Shown: positions 1 to 9,019, numbered from the stretch's first letter. The stretch is DNA of 64,000 nt from an uncultured Lachnospiraceae bacterium (GCA_910588865.1 CAJUSJ010000005.1:24131-88130), one strand, 5' to 3'. Made by a program: numbers and translations. Notes: generated from the sequence alone by a model not told the origin.

Positions 1-1
1 T

Positions 2-328
2 TTTAAATACAGCATTGACGGGATCGTGGGATTTTCCGAGGTGCCGGTGCGGTTCGCGGCCTGGATCGGTCTGATGTTCTGCGCCCTGGCCTTCATCTTT
101 ATCCTGGTGATCATTGTCAGGACCCTGGTCTTCGGCGATCCTGTGGCAGGCTGGCCGTCCCTGGTGTGCATTATCCTGCTGCTTTCCGGGATCCAGCTGT
201 TCTGTCTGGGGCTTTTGGGGGAGTATCTCTCAAAGACTTATATGGAAGTGAAGAAGCGGCCAGTGTATCTGTGTAAGGAGACAAACATAGGGGCACAAAA
301 CAGGGAAGGCGGGGAAGAAGGCGTCTGA
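2..328 (+). CDS. Glycosyltransferase family 2 membrane protein, C-terminal part
   Basis: The left edge cuts this gene, and the frame is open from base 2 to the TGA at 326-328. The 108 visible residues begin FKYSIDGIVGFSEVPVRFA, hold two hydrophobic segments (about residues 22-45 and 55-78), and end with the GLLGEYLSKTYMEVKKRP motif. That ending is typical of polyprenyl-phosphate glycosyltransferases of the GtrB/DPM1-like group, which load a sugar onto a lipid carrier at the cytoplasmic membrane. The catalytic GT-A domain lies outside the window, so the sugar cannot be judged. A terminator overlaps its stop. The family call is good; the substrate is unknown. Confidence 0.75.
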   Translation, partial: FKYSIDGIVGFSEVPVRFAAWIGLMFCALAFIFILVIIVRTLVFGDPVAGWPSLVCIILLLSGIQLFCLGLLGEYLSKTYMEVKKRPVYLCKETNIGAQNREGGEEGV

Positions 329-342
329 AAGCCTTCTTTTTC
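317..342 (+). terminator. Rho-independent terminator of the glycosyltransferase gene
   Basis: GAAGGC (317-322) pairs with GCCTTC (331-336) and is followed by TTTTTCC. The stop codon lies inside the loop. Confidence 0.6.
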
Positions 343-377
343 CGCCTTTTTCCGCGAAAAAACAGGATTTTATGATT

Positions 378-1376
378 TTATTGTTTCGCTTTTTCCGAAA
401 ACTCTGTGGTAACCAGGTCCTCGTAGGGAACCCTCGCGGGCAGTTCCCCGGCCTCCTCCAGGATGTTCTGCAGAAGGTCAAAGCTGTCTTTCTGGAAGAG
501 GGTGTCCTCCTTCCAGGTATCCTGCTCCTGGTACCGCTCCACAATCTTGGTGATATTTTCAAGGGGAGTCTCCTCAAACTGAGGCTTTATGACCTTGGCG
601 ATTTCTTCCGGGGAGTGGGAGTTGACATAGTCGATTCCCTTCTGGATGGCATTGGTAAACTTCTGGATGATCTCCGGGTTGGCTTCTATATAGCTCTTTT
701 TGGCACTGTAAGCAGTGTATGGCACGTAGCCGGAATCTCTGCCAAGGGAGGCCACCACATATCCGTTTCCTTCCAGTTCAAGCCCTGTGGCAAAGGGTTC
801 AAATTCCACGGTGTAGTCGGCGTCGCTGTTTGTGAAAGCCGCCGCGGTGAGGCCGAAGTTGATGCTCTGGTCAATGGTCAGGTCCGTCTTGGGATCAATG
901 CCGTTTTTCTTTAAGATATACTCAAATACCATCTGAGGCATACCGCCTGCCCTTCCTCCCAAAACCTTCTTTCCTTTCAGGGTTTCCCACTGGAAAGCCT
1001 CATCCTCTGTCCGCCCCACAAGGAAGTTTCCGGCCCGCTGAGTCAGCTGGGCAAAGTTGACGGCATAATCCTCCGCGCCTCCGGCGTAAGTATAGATGCT
1101 GGCCTCGGAACCCATGAAGCCGATCTGGGCGTCTCCGGACACCAGGGCGGTCATGACCTTGTCGGCCCCGGCGCCATTTACCAAGGTTAAATCGATTCCT
1201 TCTTCCTCAAAGTATCCCAACTCAATGGCCGCGTACTGGGGAGCGTAGAAAACAGAGTGGGCCACCTCATTGAGGGTGATGGGGGTCAAATCGCCCTTTG
1301 AGACGGAAGGCTGACAGCCGGACAAGAGAGACAGACATAAGAGCGCGGTCAGGGCCGCGGCGTGATTTCGTTTCAT
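378..1376 (-). CDS. ABC transporter substrate-binding lipoprotein, NMT1/SsuA-like
   Basis: The 332-residue protein is exported and lipidated: a basic start (MKRNH) is followed by a hydrophobic stretch and the lipobox LLSGC. The mature part has NMT1/THI5-like signs, such as VFYAPQYAAIELGYFEEEGI near the N-terminus and a GSEASIYTY segment, as in periplasmic-binding-type proteins for taurine, alkanesulfonate, nitrate or pyrimidine precursors. The start was set at 1376 because AGGAG (1383-1387, minus strand) lies 6 nt upstream; the longer ATG at 1391 overlaps that site. It stands alone on its strand. The only matching ATPase and permease in the window are at 16865-18317, about 15 kb away. They may be its partners, but that is inference. 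The ligand is unknown. Confidence 0.85.
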   Translation of the reverse strand: MKRNHAAALTALLCLSLLSGCQPSVSKGDLTPITLNEVAHSVFYAPQYAAIELGYFEEEGIDLTLVNGAGADKVMTALVSGDAQIGFMGSEASIYTYAGGAEDYAVNFAQLTQRAGNFLVGRTEDEAFQWETLKGKKVLGGRAGGMPQMVFEYILKKNGIDPKTDLTIDQSINFGLTAAAFTNSDADYTVEFEPFATGLELEGNGYVVASLGRDSGYVPYTAYSAKKSYIEANPEIIQKFTNAIQKGIDYVNSHSPEEIAKVIKPQFEETPLENITKIVERYQEQDTWKEDTLFQKDSFDLLQNILEEAGELPARVPYEDLVTTEFSEKAKQ

Positions 1377-1552
1377 AGACATCTCCTGCATATTTTTTCT
1401 ATAGGTTATGATATTGGAAAACAGCGGGGTTGGTGTCTGTCCGTCCTTGTGGGCTTGCCCTGAAATGGGGGATAAATCACTGGCAATTTATGACATGTTT
1501 TCCTGTAAAAGACAAGTGTATGTGTCATAATGACGAAAATAGCGAAAAGGGG

Positions 1553-1589
1553 TTGACTTATGGTAAAAAGGCGGATAGACTAAAGTCTA
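1553..1589 (+). promoter_or_regulatory. Promoter with palindrome over the -10, upstream of the opp operon
   Basis: TTGACT (1553-1558) and TAGACT (1576-1581) are spaced 17 nt apart. The -10 is half of a perfect inverted repeat, TAGACT-AA-AGTCTA (1576-1589), which could be an operator. The rest of the 1377-1683 intergenic stretch holds no convincing gene. Confidence 0.45.
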
Positions 1590-1683
1590 GCATGTCATTT
1601 ATGCAGATTGGCTATATAGTTGAGAGCCAGGGAGATGTCTGTATGGATATATGTAACATAACGCAAAGTAGGGTGTGATAACT

Positions 1684-2631
1684 ATGGGTAAGTATGTAGT
1701 AAAAAGACTTGGGATGGCTCTGGTTACCATATTTTTGGTCACCTGCCTTACATTCCTTCTGATGAACGCTGTGCCGGGAAGCCCGTGGCTCAGTGAGAAG
1801 TCTCCGTCGGAGGCGACACTGGCGGCTCTCAATGCCAAGTATGGTTTAGATAAGCCGCTGCATATCCAGCTTCTCAAGTACCTTCAGAATCTGTTGAAGG
1901 GCGATTTCGGTGTTTCTCTAAAGATGCAGAAAAACCGGGCGGTTTTGAGCATCATCAAAGAAATGTTTCCTGTATCCGCAAAAGTCGGCGCGCTGGCCCT
2001 GTGCTGGGCCGTGCTGGTGGGAGTCCCCTTGGGATGTCTTGCCGCTTTCAAGAGAGGAAGGCTGACAGACAGCATCTTAAGGGTGGTGTGTACTCTGGGC
2101 ATCTCCATGCCAAGTTTCGTGGTAGCCTCCATCCTGCTGGTATCTTTTGCGGGAGGTATCGCGTCTTTAAAGATCTTTCCTACCATATTTGACGCGTCGG
2201 CGGGCTGGAGAACCTATGTGCTCCCCTGTTTTGCCCTGGGCTTTTATCCCATGTGCTACACGGCCAGGCAGACCCGCTCAGCTATGCTGGATTCTTTAAA
2301 CCAGGAGTTTATTAAGACAGCCAGGGCTAAGGGCTTAAAAGATAATAAGATTATTTTCAAGCATGCTCTGAGAAATGCCCTGATCCCTGTTATCACCTAT
2401 CTGGGACCTCAGGTGGCCTTCACTTTGTGCGGTGGTTTTGTGGTAGAGAGCGTGTTTTCCATCCCAGGACTTGGACGGTATTTTGTCCAGTCTATCCAGA
2501 ACAGAGATTATCCGGTGATTATGGGAACCACGGTGTTCCTGGCCAGCTTCATTATCCTGATGAACATGGTGGTGGATATTTTATATAAGATCGCTGACCC
2601 GAGGATCAATCTGATGAAGGGAGGGGAGTGA
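1684..2631 (+). CDS. oppB: Oligopeptide ABC transporter permease (OppB/DppB type)
   Basis: This 315-residue integral membrane protein is the first permease subunit of a peptide importer. It opens with the family signature YVVKRLGMALVTIFLVTCLT (first membrane helix) and has the binding-protein-dependent transport loop (QEFIKTARAKGLKDNKII) about two thirds along, where it docks on the ATPases. Length is normal. An ATG at 1684 with AGTAGGG about 10 nt upstream was preferred to the GTG three codons earlier. It heads a five-gene operon (permease, permease, ATPase, ATPase, binding protein). Opp and Dpp systems cannot be told apart from this subunit alone. Confidence 0.9.
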   Translation: MGKYVVKRLGMALVTIFLVTCLTFLLMNAVPGSPWLSEKSPSEATLAALNAKYGLDKPLHIQLLKYLQNLLKGDFGVSLKMQKNRAVLSIIKEMFPVSAKVGALALCWAVLVGVPLGCLAAFKRGRLTDSILRVVCTLGISMPSFVVASILLVSFAGGIASLKIFPTIFDASAGWRTYVLPCFALGFYPMCYTARQTRSAMLDSLNQEFIKTARAKGLKDNKIIFKHALRNALIPVITYLGPQVAFTLCGGFVVESVFSIPGLGRYFVQSIQNRDYPVIMGTTVFLASFIILMNMVVDILYKIADPRINLMKGGE

Positions 2632-2633
2632 TC

Positions 2634-3989
2634 ATGGCGGAAGATAAGAAGATGAAAAGGTGTCCGGTAACTTTACAGCCAGACATAGAGGAGCTGTTGG
2701 ACTGGAATAGCTACAGTGCCAGTGATTTTGACAGCGCCTCTGTGGAGGAGAAGGCGGACTTTATCCAGGAGAGGCAGAGTGTATCCTATTGGAAAGACGC
2801 CTGGCGCAGGCTAAAGAAAAACACAGTGGCCATGGTTGCCCTGGGAGTTATCATATTTTTGGTATTGTTTGCCTTTGTGGGTCCTTATGTGGTTCCCTAT
2901 GGCTATGAACAGTTTAATAAGGGCGCGGAGAATCTCCATCCCTTCCACTATGCCCTGGAAGACCAGCAGAGGCTTGACGCCGAGGTGGCCGCGAGGACTG
3001 AGACAGAAACCCTGTCAGTGGATGAGCTTATCGCTCAGGCGGAGGAGGAAGCCGCGGCTAAGGGCGAGAAACTGAGTCCGGTGGACATCGCCAAGATCAG
3101 GGCCCAGGCCAAGGTAGCGGCTCAGAACACCCCGGCCCAGAGCCGGCAGGTGGATGTGGACGCTCTTCGGGCAGAGCTGGGGATCAAGAAGAAGCTTTTC
3201 GGATACTCTAAAGAGGAGCTGGAGAGAAAGGCCAAAGGGGAGACGGTGTTCCCCCATGTGTTCGGAACCGACATGTACGGCAGGGACATTCTGGTCCGGG
3301 TCATGTACGCGGCAAGGGTATCCATGAGCGTGGGGATCTGCGCGGCTATCCTTGTGCTGTTTATCGGAGCCACCTACGGTGCCGTCTCAGGCTACTGTGG
3401 AGGAAGGGTGGACGCGGTGATGCAGAGGATCGTGGAAGTGATCTACGCGGTGCCGGAGATGCTGGTGGTTCTCCTGATTGCCACAGCCCTAAAACCTATT
3501 TTAACTGAGTATGTGAACACGGGAAGCGGCCCATTAAAGTCCTTTGTTTCGGTTTTAGGACCAAACCTGATCTCCATGTTCATCGCTTTCGGTGTGCTGT
3601 ACTGGGTAACCATGAGCCGTATTATCAGAGGTCAGGTACTCCAGTTAAAACAGCAGGAGTATGTGACCGCGGCCAGGGCACTGGGCGCTTCCGGAGGACG
3701 GATCATCCGCAGGCATCTGATCCCCAACTGTATCGGACAGATCGTGGTGACCACCTGCCTTCAGATACCGTCAGCTATTTTCCTGGAGTCGTTTTTGTCC
3801 TACTTAGGCGTGGGAGTTTCCGCTCCCCTGCCGAGCCTGGGCTCCATGGCCACAGACGCTCTCAGCGGCATGTACACCTACACTTACCGGCTGATCGTTC
3901 CGGCTGTGGTGCTGAGTGTTATGATTCTGGCGTTTAACCTGTTTGGAGACGGGCTGAGGGATGCCCTGGATCCGAAGCTTAAAAAATAG
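2634..3989 (+). CDS. oppC: Oligopeptide ABC transporter permease (OppC/DppC type) with long insertion
   Basis: Second permease subunit, 451 residues against about 300 for the family. A cytoplasmic N-terminal stretch is followed by the first helix (about residues 65-90). An extra segment of roughly 110 residues then follows, rich in Ala, Glu and Lys and probably helical, before the conserved FGTDMYGRDILVRVMYAAR motif. The C-terminal half is a standard transport domain with the EYVTAARALGASGGRII loop. The ATG at 2634 has GGAGGGGAG 5-6 nt upstream and follows the oppB stop by 2 nt, so the genes are coupled. The insertion would lie on the outer face just after the first helix; its function is unknown. 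Confidence 0.88.
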   Translation: MAEDKKMKRCPVTLQPDIEELLDWNSYSASDFDSASVEEKADFIQERQSVSYWKDAWRRLKKNTVAMVALGVIIFLVLFAFVGPYVVPYGYEQFNKGAENLHPFHYALEDQQRLDAEVAARTETETLSVDELIAQAEEEAAAKGEKLSPVDIAKIRAQAKVAAQNTPAQSRQVDVDALRAELGIKKKLFGYSKEELERKAKGETVFPHVFGTDMYGRDILVRVMYAARVSMSVGICAAILVLFIGATYGAVSGYCGGRVDAVMQRIVEVIYAVPEMLVVLLIATALKPILTEYVNTGSGPLKSFVSVLGPNLISMFIAFGVLYWVTMSRIIRGQVLQLKQQEYVTAARALGASGGRIIRRHLIPNCIGQIVVTTCLQIPSAIFLESFLSYLGVGVSAPLPSLGSMATDALSGMYTYTYRLIVPAVVLSVMILAFNLFGDGLRDALDPKLKK

Positions 3990-4006
3990 AGAGGAGGGGA
4001 CCTGTT

Positions 4007-5050
4007 ATGGCAGAGGCAAAAGAGAATCAGAAGCTGTTGGAAGTGAAAGATCTGCGGGTCTCTTTCTTCACCCCGGCAGGAGAAGTAAAGGCAGTGGGAG
4101 GCATATCTTATGACCTGGATTACGGCGAGGTCATGGGAGTGGTGGGAGAGTCCGGTTCGGGAAAGAGCCAGGAGGCCTACTCCATCATGGGTCTTTTGCA
4201 GTCTCCCGGCAAGGTCATAGGCGGTTCCATCACCTTTGAGGGACAGGATGTGCTGAGTTTTTCTAAGGACGAGATGACCGCGTTCAGGGGAAATAAGGTG
4301 GCCATGATCTTCCAGAACCCTATGACCTGCTTAAATCCAGTATATACTGTGGGCAACCAGCTGGTGGAAGCCTTAAGGGCTCATGACAAGAACATCTCCA
4401 GGGCAGACGCGGAAAAGCGGGCCATGGAGATGATGGAGATGGTTGGTATTAATAATGTAGAAAAGCGGATGAGACAATATCCTCATGAGTTTTCAGGCGG
4501 CATGAGGCAGCGTGTCATGATCGCCATGGGGCTCATCTGCCATCCCCAGCTTCTCATTGCCGATGAGCCTACCACGGCCCTGGATGTGACGATTCAGGCC
4601 CAGATCCTGGAGCTTATGAAGGATCTGCAGAAGAAGACCAAGATGGGCATTATCTTTATCACCCACAACTTGGGCGTGGTGGCGGACATCTGCGATAAGG
4701 TGTCGGTGATGTATGCGGGAAAGATCGTGGAACAGGGGCCAGTGGATGATATTTTCTATAATCCGTCTCACCCATATACCGTGGGACTTCTCCGCTCCAT
4801 GCCCCGGGTGGACGCGGAGAATTATGAGCGTCTGATTCCCATAGAAGGAACTCCTGTGGATATGCTGAACCCGCCGGAAGGCTGTCCTTTCGCTCCCCGG
4901 TGCCAGCACTGCATGAAGATCTGCCTGAAGAAAATGCCTCCATACATGGAGATTGGCGAGAAACACCGCTCCGCCTGCTGGCTGCGGGTTTTGGAGCGCA
5001 TGGATAAAAAGGATCAAAACAAGGAGGGAAACCAGGATGGAAAGCAGTGA
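4007..5050 (+). CDS. oppD: Oligopeptide ABC transporter ATP-binding protein (OppD type)
   Basis: Cytoplasmic ATPase of 347 residues that powers the importer. Walker A is GESGSGKS (residues 47-54), the signature is FSGGMRQR (about 160) and Walker B is LLIADEPTTALD (about 181-192). The C-terminal oligopeptide-transporter extension has the usual cysteine run, CPFAPRCQHCMKICL. In that family the cysteines may bind an iron-sulfur cluster. It lies 17 nt after oppC behind GAGAGGAGGGG. Its end overlaps oppF by 14 nt. Confidence 0.92.
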   Translation: MAEAKENQKLLEVKDLRVSFFTPAGEVKAVGGISYDLDYGEVMGVVGESGSGKSQEAYSIMGLLQSPGKVIGGSITFEGQDVLSFSKDEMTAFRGNKVAMIFQNPMTCLNPVYTVGNQLVEALRAHDKNISRADAEKRAMEMMEMVGINNVEKRMRQYPHEFSGGMRQRVMIAMGLICHPQLLIADEPTTALDVTIQAQILELMKDLQKKTKMGIIFITHNLGVVADICDKVSVMYAGKIVEQGPVDDIFYNPSHPYTVGLLRSMPRVDAENYERLIPIEGTPVDMLNPPEGCPFAPRCQHCMKICLKKMPPYMEIGEKHRSACWLRVLERMDKKDQNKEGNQDGKQ

Positions 5051-6050
5051 GAAAAAACTCCTTGAAGTGACAAAATTGCGAAAATATTTTTCTGTAAAAG
5101 GGGTTAAGGGGCCAGGAGTCCAGGCTGTCCAGGATGTGTCTTTCTTCATTAAAAAGGGAGAGACTCTGGGGCTGGTGGGAGAGTCCGGGTGCGGAAAGAC
5201 CACTTTGGGAAGAACTGTTCTCAGGCTCTACGAGCCAACAGGCGGTAAGATTGTCTATGACGGCAAAGTGCTTTACGACAATCCCCTGGGGCCTGACGGC
5301 AAGGCTCTCGGCAAGGCGGTTTCGGAAAATATGCTGCCTTACCGCAGGAAGATGCAGATCATCTTTCAGGATCCTTCCGCCTCCCTGGACCCCCGCATGA
5401 CCGTGGGGGAGATTATCGGGGAAGCTATTGATATCCACAAGCTGGCGGCCAGCAAGTCAGACCGGCTTGACATGATAAAAGAACTGCTGGGCAAGGTGGG
5501 GCTTAACACGGAGCACGCGAACCGGTACCCTCATGAATTTTCCGGGGGACAACAGCAGAGGGTGGGCATCGCCAGGGCTCTGGCGGTGAAGCCGGAATTT
5601 ATTGTGTGTGACGAGCCTATATCGGCTCTTGATGTGTCCATCCAGTCCCAGGTAGTGAACATGCTGGAGGATATGCAGCAGGAGATGGGCCTTACCTATC
5701 TGTTTATTGCCCATGACCTGTCAGTGGTGAGACACATCTCCAACAGGATCGGGGTCATGTATCTGGGATCTTTGGTGGAACTTGGGGAGAGTTATGAACT
5801 GAACCGCCACCCGATCCATCCCTATACCCAGACCCTTCTGTCAGCGGTGCCGGTTCCGGATCCGAAACTTAGTAAGGCCAGGAAGAGGATCGTGCTGGAG
5901 GGAGATATTCCCAGTCCCATGAATCCGCCCGCGGGCTGCCGTTTCCATACCAGGTGTCCCTATGCCGTAGAAAAGTGTAGCCAGGAGGCTCCGGAGTTTA
6001 AAGAGCATGAGCCAGGCCATTGGGCGGCTTGTCATCTGCTGGATTCATAA
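5037..6050 (+). CDS. oppF: Oligopeptide ABC transporter ATP-binding protein (OppF type)
   Basis: Second ATPase of the importer, 337 residues. Walker A is GESGCGKTT (about residue 48), the signature is FSGGQQQRVGIARAL (about 167) and Walker B is FIVCDEPISALD. The C-terminal extension again carries cysteines (CRFHTRCPYAVEKC). The start at 5037 has AAGGAGGG 8 nt upstream and overlaps the oppD end. An in-frame extension back to 4953 lies wholly within oppD and was not used. OppD and OppF act as a heterodimer on OppB and OppC. Confidence 0.92.
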   Translation: MESSEKKLLEVTKLRKYFSVKGVKGPGVQAVQDVSFFIKKGETLGLVGESGCGKTTLGRTVLRLYEPTGGKIVYDGKVLYDNPLGPDGKALGKAVSENMLPYRRKMQIIFQDPSASLDPRMTVGEIIGEAIDIHKLAASKSDRLDMIKELLGKVGLNTEHANRYPHEFSGGQQQRVGIARALAVKPEFIVCDEPISALDVSIQSQVVNMLEDMQQEMGLTYLFIAHDLSVVRHISNRIGVMYLGSLVELGESYELNRHPIHPYTQTLLSAVPVPDPKLSKARKRIVLEGDIPSPMNPPAGCRFHTRCPYAVEKCSQEAPEFKEHEPGHWAACHLLDS

Positions 6051-6090
6051 AGATGGTATCTTTGCCTGCTGTGCGGGCGTTTTGATACAG

Positions 6091-6106
6091 GCCGCGCGAG
6101 CGCGGC
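6091..6106 (+). other. Intercistronic hairpin between oppF and oppA
   Basis: GCCGCGC-GA-GCGCGGC is a perfect 7-bp stem followed by AAAAACAAAAAGGAGG. It has no U-tract, so a stabilising or processing hairpin that lets the binding protein be made in excess is more likely than a terminator. That role is inferred. Confidence 0.45.
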
Positions 6107-6131
6107 AAAAACAAAAAGGAGGTTATGTATT

Positions 6132-7889
6132 ATGAGAAAAACAAAGAAGATTTTGTCCGCGGTTCTGGCTTCCGCCATGACGCTGTCCCTGGCAGCCTGT
6201 GGCGGAGGAAGTACAACAGAACCCACAACCACAGCCGGAACTGCCGATACCACGGCTGCCTCGGATACTACAGAGGCGGAGACTTCCTCCACGGAAGAGA
6301 CTACGGTCGCGGCCTCTGACACAGAGACGGGAGAGTTTAACATAGCGGTGTGTCTGGCCTCTGAGCCTCAGAGCATTGACCCGGCTTTAAACAGCGCGGT
6401 TGACGGTGCCATCACCATCAACCATGTTTTCGAAGGCCTGATCAAGTGGGTTGACGACGGCCAGGGCAACGCGACCCTGGCTCCAGGCCAGGCAGAGTCC
6501 TGGGAAAAGGTGGTCAATGATGACGGCACCGTAACCTATACCTTTAAGATGCGTGACGGGATCAAGTGGTCTGACGGCAAGGAAGTGACTGCCAAAGACT
6601 TTGAGTACAGCTGGAAGCGTCTGGCCAACCCAGAGACAGCGGCAGATTACTGCTACATGATTGATATGGTTCAGGGCTATGCCGGGGTGGCGGACGGAAC
6701 CGCTGATCCGGATACTCTGGCTGTCAAAGCTGTTGACGACAAGACCCTGGAAGTAGTTCTCACCTACGACTGCCCATATTTCGAGGAGATCGCCGCGTTT
6801 CCATCCACCTTCCCGGTTCGCCAGGATGTGGTAGAGGGCAACGAGGAGTGGACTTATGACCCGGCTACCTACATCGGCAACGGGCCGTACAAGATGAAAG
6901 AGTGGTCCCACAATGCCTACATCCTTACAGAGAAAAATACAGAATATTACGACTACGAGAATCTTGGACCAGCCACCATCCGCTTTACACTGTTAGATGA
7001 CGCCAACGCCATTCTGGCTGCCTACAACAGCGGTGAGCTTCAGTTTATCGAGGAGCTTCCTGTAGACGAGGTTGCCAATTATTTGGTTTCCGGCGATCTG
7101 AAGATCGTGGACTATATCGGAACCTACTATGTGTGCTTTAACACGGAGGACGAAGTGTTCTCTGATCCCAAGGTCCGCAAGGCATTTAATCTGGCCATTG
7201 ACCGCAACTACATTGTTGAGAATGTAACTCAGACCGGTCAGGTGCCTGCCGGCGGTTTTGTTCCTGCCGGCGTCTACGACGCGGAAGGCCCTGGCGGTGA
7301 CGATTTCCGCACCAGGGGCAAAGACTACTACAGCGTGGCGGCGGAGGATTATGAGGCGAACTGTGAGGAGGCGAGGCAGCTTCTGGCAGAGGCCGGATAT
7401 CCCGGCGGCGAGGGATTCCCCACTGTAGAGTATCTGTACAACACCAACGATGAACACAAGGCTGTCGGCGAGGCCCTGCAGAATATGTGGCAGACGGTTC
7501 TGGGTGTCAACGTAACCCTGAACAACCAGGACTGGAACGTATTCCTGCAGACACGTAAAGACGGTGATTACCAGATCGCCCGCAATGGCTGGATCGCTGA
7601 CTACAATGATCCCTGCTCCTTCCTGGATATGTGGTACACCGACGGCGGCAACAACGACGCTCAGTACTCCAATCCGGAATACGACGCGCTCATCGACGCG
7701 GCAAAGGCTACCTCTGTTCCCGAGGAGCGTATGGAGGCGTTCCACAAGGCAGAAGATATCCTTATGGGACAGGACAATGTACACGCCCCCATTTACTTCT
7801 ACACTCAGAAGTACATGATGGATGACAGCATCCAGGGTATGTACTATACACCACTTGGATACTTCTTCTTTGGATATACCCACAAGTAA
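6132..7889 (+). CDS. oppA: Oligopeptide-binding lipoprotein (OppA type)
   Basis: Extracellular solute-binding protein family 5, 585 residues. The signal peptide ends in LSLAACGGGS, so Cys is the likely lipidated residue. A Thr/Ser/Glu/Ala-rich linker (about residues 27-65) tethers the binding domain. That domain starts IAVCLASEPQSIDPALNSAV and carries the family pattern of TYTFKMRDGIKWSDGKEVTA. It delivers peptides to the OppBCDF complex. AAAGGAGG lies 8 nt upstream of the ATG, the strongest ribosome binding site of the operon. It is the last gene before a terminator. Confidence 0.92.
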   Translation: MRKTKKILSAVLASAMTLSLAACGGGSTTEPTTTAGTADTTAASDTTEAETSSTEETTVAASDTETGEFNIAVCLASEPQSIDPALNSAVDGAITINHVFEGLIKWVDDGQGNATLAPGQAESWEKVVNDDGTVTYTFKMRDGIKWSDGKEVTAKDFEYSWKRLANPETAADYCYMIDMVQGYAGVADGTADPDTLAVKAVDDKTLEVVLTYDCPYFEEIAAFPSTFPVRQDVVEGNEEWTYDPATYIGNGPYKMKEWSHNAYILTEKNTEYYDYENLGPATIRFTLLDDANAILAAYNSGELQFIEELPVDEVANYLVSGDLKIVDYIGTYYVCFNTEDEVFSDPKVRKAFNLAIDRNYIVENVTQTGQVPAGGFVPAGVYDAEGPGGDDFRTRGKDYYSVAAEDYEANCEEARQLLAEAGYPGGEGFPTVEYLYNTNDEHKAVGEALQNMWQTVLGVNVTLNNQDWNVFLQTRKDGDYQIARNGWIADYNDPCSFLDMWYTDGGNNDAQYSNPEYDALIDAAKATSVPEERMEAFHKAEDILMGQDNVHAPIYFYTQKYMMDDSIQGMYYTPLGYFFFGYTHK

Positions 7890-7906
7890 AAATTTTCAAA
7901 AACAGG

Positions 7907-7943
7907 TTCGGCATCTGGCGGTGTTCAGGTGCCGGATTTTTTA
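7907..7943 (+). terminator. Terminator of the opp operon
   Basis: TTCGGCATCTG (7907-7917) pairs with CAGGTGCCGGA (7926-7936), with one G-T pair, and is followed by TTTTTTA. Confidence 0.8.
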
Positions 7944-7953
7944 AATCTCTGGA

Positions 7954-7982
7954 TTGACAAATTTCCGGCCAGGGTATATACT
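7954..7982 (+). promoter_or_regulatory. Near-consensus promoter after the opp operon
   Basis: TTGACA (7954-7959) and TATACT (7977-7982) are separated by 17 nt. The transcript would read into the Uma2 gene after an untranslated leader of about 200 nt with no clear structure. Confidence 0.6.
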
Positions 7983-8107
7983 TTAAGAAATTGTCAAATC
8001 TTTCGGAGAATTTCTATCAGGCAGATCAAAACCACATCATCTGTGTATAAAACCACAGTCCAGGCATAGCTGAAACATCCGAAAATCCTATTGATAAGAA
8101 AACAAAA

Positions 8108-8137
8108 TAGACATGTATGTAAGATTTGCGGTATACT
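8108..8137 (+). promoter_or_regulatory. Second candidate promoter of the Uma2 gene
   Basis: TAGACA (8108-8113), an 18-nt spacer and TATACT (8132-8137). The start codon follows about 50 nt later. Confidence 0.4.
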
Positions 8138-8186
8138 GAGGACAGCGGCCGGACTGGAGCCAGGCCAAAGATCAGGAGGACCGTTT

Positions 8187-8777
8187 ATGTCTGCATATAT
8201 GGGAGAGGAAGAGGTAATAAGATTAAATCGTATGACGTCAGCACAGGAACAGCTTTTTACAGTGGAAGACATTGAGGCTCTTCCGGAGGATGAGCGGGTG
8301 GAATTGATTGATGGGCGGATCTACTATATGGCCGCCCCTTCCAGGACTCATCAGAGACTTCTGATATTTTTAACCGTGGAGATCGAATCCTATATCAGAA
8401 ACCATAAAGGGAAATGCCAGGTGTATATAGCGCCTTTCGCGCTCTATCTGAATGAAGATAACTCAACGTATCTGGAACCAGACCTGATGGTGGTGTGTGA
8501 CAGGGACAAGACCGATGAAAAAGGCTGTCATGGAGCCCCTGATTTGGTGATGGAGATCGTATCCCCCAGTACCCGGAGCCGGGACTATCTGTTGAAATTG
8601 AATAAATACCAGCACGGGGGAGTAAGGGAATACTGGATTCTGGACACAGAGAGAGATGTGATCCAGGTGTATGACCTTGGGAGGAATCAGGTGGAGAGCT
8701 ATGGATTTGGGGACAAGATCAAAGTGGGCATATTTCCGGATCTGTCAATTACGGTTCCCCCCGTCCTCGGCGACTGA
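8187..8777 (+). CDS. Uma2 family (DUF820) putative endonuclease
   Basis: 196 residues with the PD-(D/E)XK-like core of Uma2 proteins. ELIDGRIYYMAAPSRTHQ opens the domain, LEPDLMVVCD gives the acidic residues, and DLVMEIVSPSTRSRDYLLKL plus REYWILD complete it. Members are abundant in cyanobacteria and Clostridia and are usually annotated as endonucleases, with no firm role known. The start at 8187 has AGGAGGA 6 nt upstream; the 32-codon longer frame has no such site. Its stop codon lies at the edge of a divergent dispersed repeat, so the last few residues may come from that insertion. Confidence 0.82.
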   Translation: MSAYMGEEEVIRLNRMTSAQEQLFTVEDIEALPEDERVELIDGRIYYMAAPSRTHQRLLIFLTVEIESYIRNHKGKCQVYIAPFALYLNEDNSTYLEPDLMVVCDRDKTDEKGCHGAPDLVMEIVSPSTRSRDYLLKLNKYQHGGVREYWILDTERDVIQVYDLGRNQVESYGFGDKIKVGIFPDLSITVPPVLGD

Positions 8778-8909
8778 CAAAAATCCATGAAAATCGCCTG
8801 CGGCGGTTCTAAGCACCAGTGGCGCTTGTTTAGAACCGACCGAAACGGAGTGTCGAGGGGACATATGCTTTGCTTCCATAACGGTATTGGCCCATGACTG
8901 ATCAGTAAC
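8774..8909 (-). repeat. Divergent copy of the 134-bp dispersed element (copy 3)
   Basis: Read on the minus strand, it opens with GTTACTGATCAG. It ends in a block (about 8774-8806) that matches the 3' half of the copies at 18372 and 45443 almost exactly: CGCCGCAGGCGATTTTCATG, then GATTTTTG. The middle differs and forms its own hairpin, GGTTCTAA/TTAGAACC (8806-8838). Overall length is close to the other copies. It fills the gap between the Uma2 and HAD genes. Confidence 0.6.
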
Positions 8910-9019
8910 ATCTGTCCATCGCTCTGCCTGTCTTTTCCAACGAAAGGTCTTTATAAATTGAGGACAATATGATAGACTTAGGAGAGCAAAACGCGAGATT
9001 GATGGAGGGGAGTACGGAA

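Noticed and set aside
1430..1678. 82-codon ORF between the binding protein and oppB
   Set aside because: No ribosome binding site, no recognisable features, and it runs through the opp promoter and palindrome.
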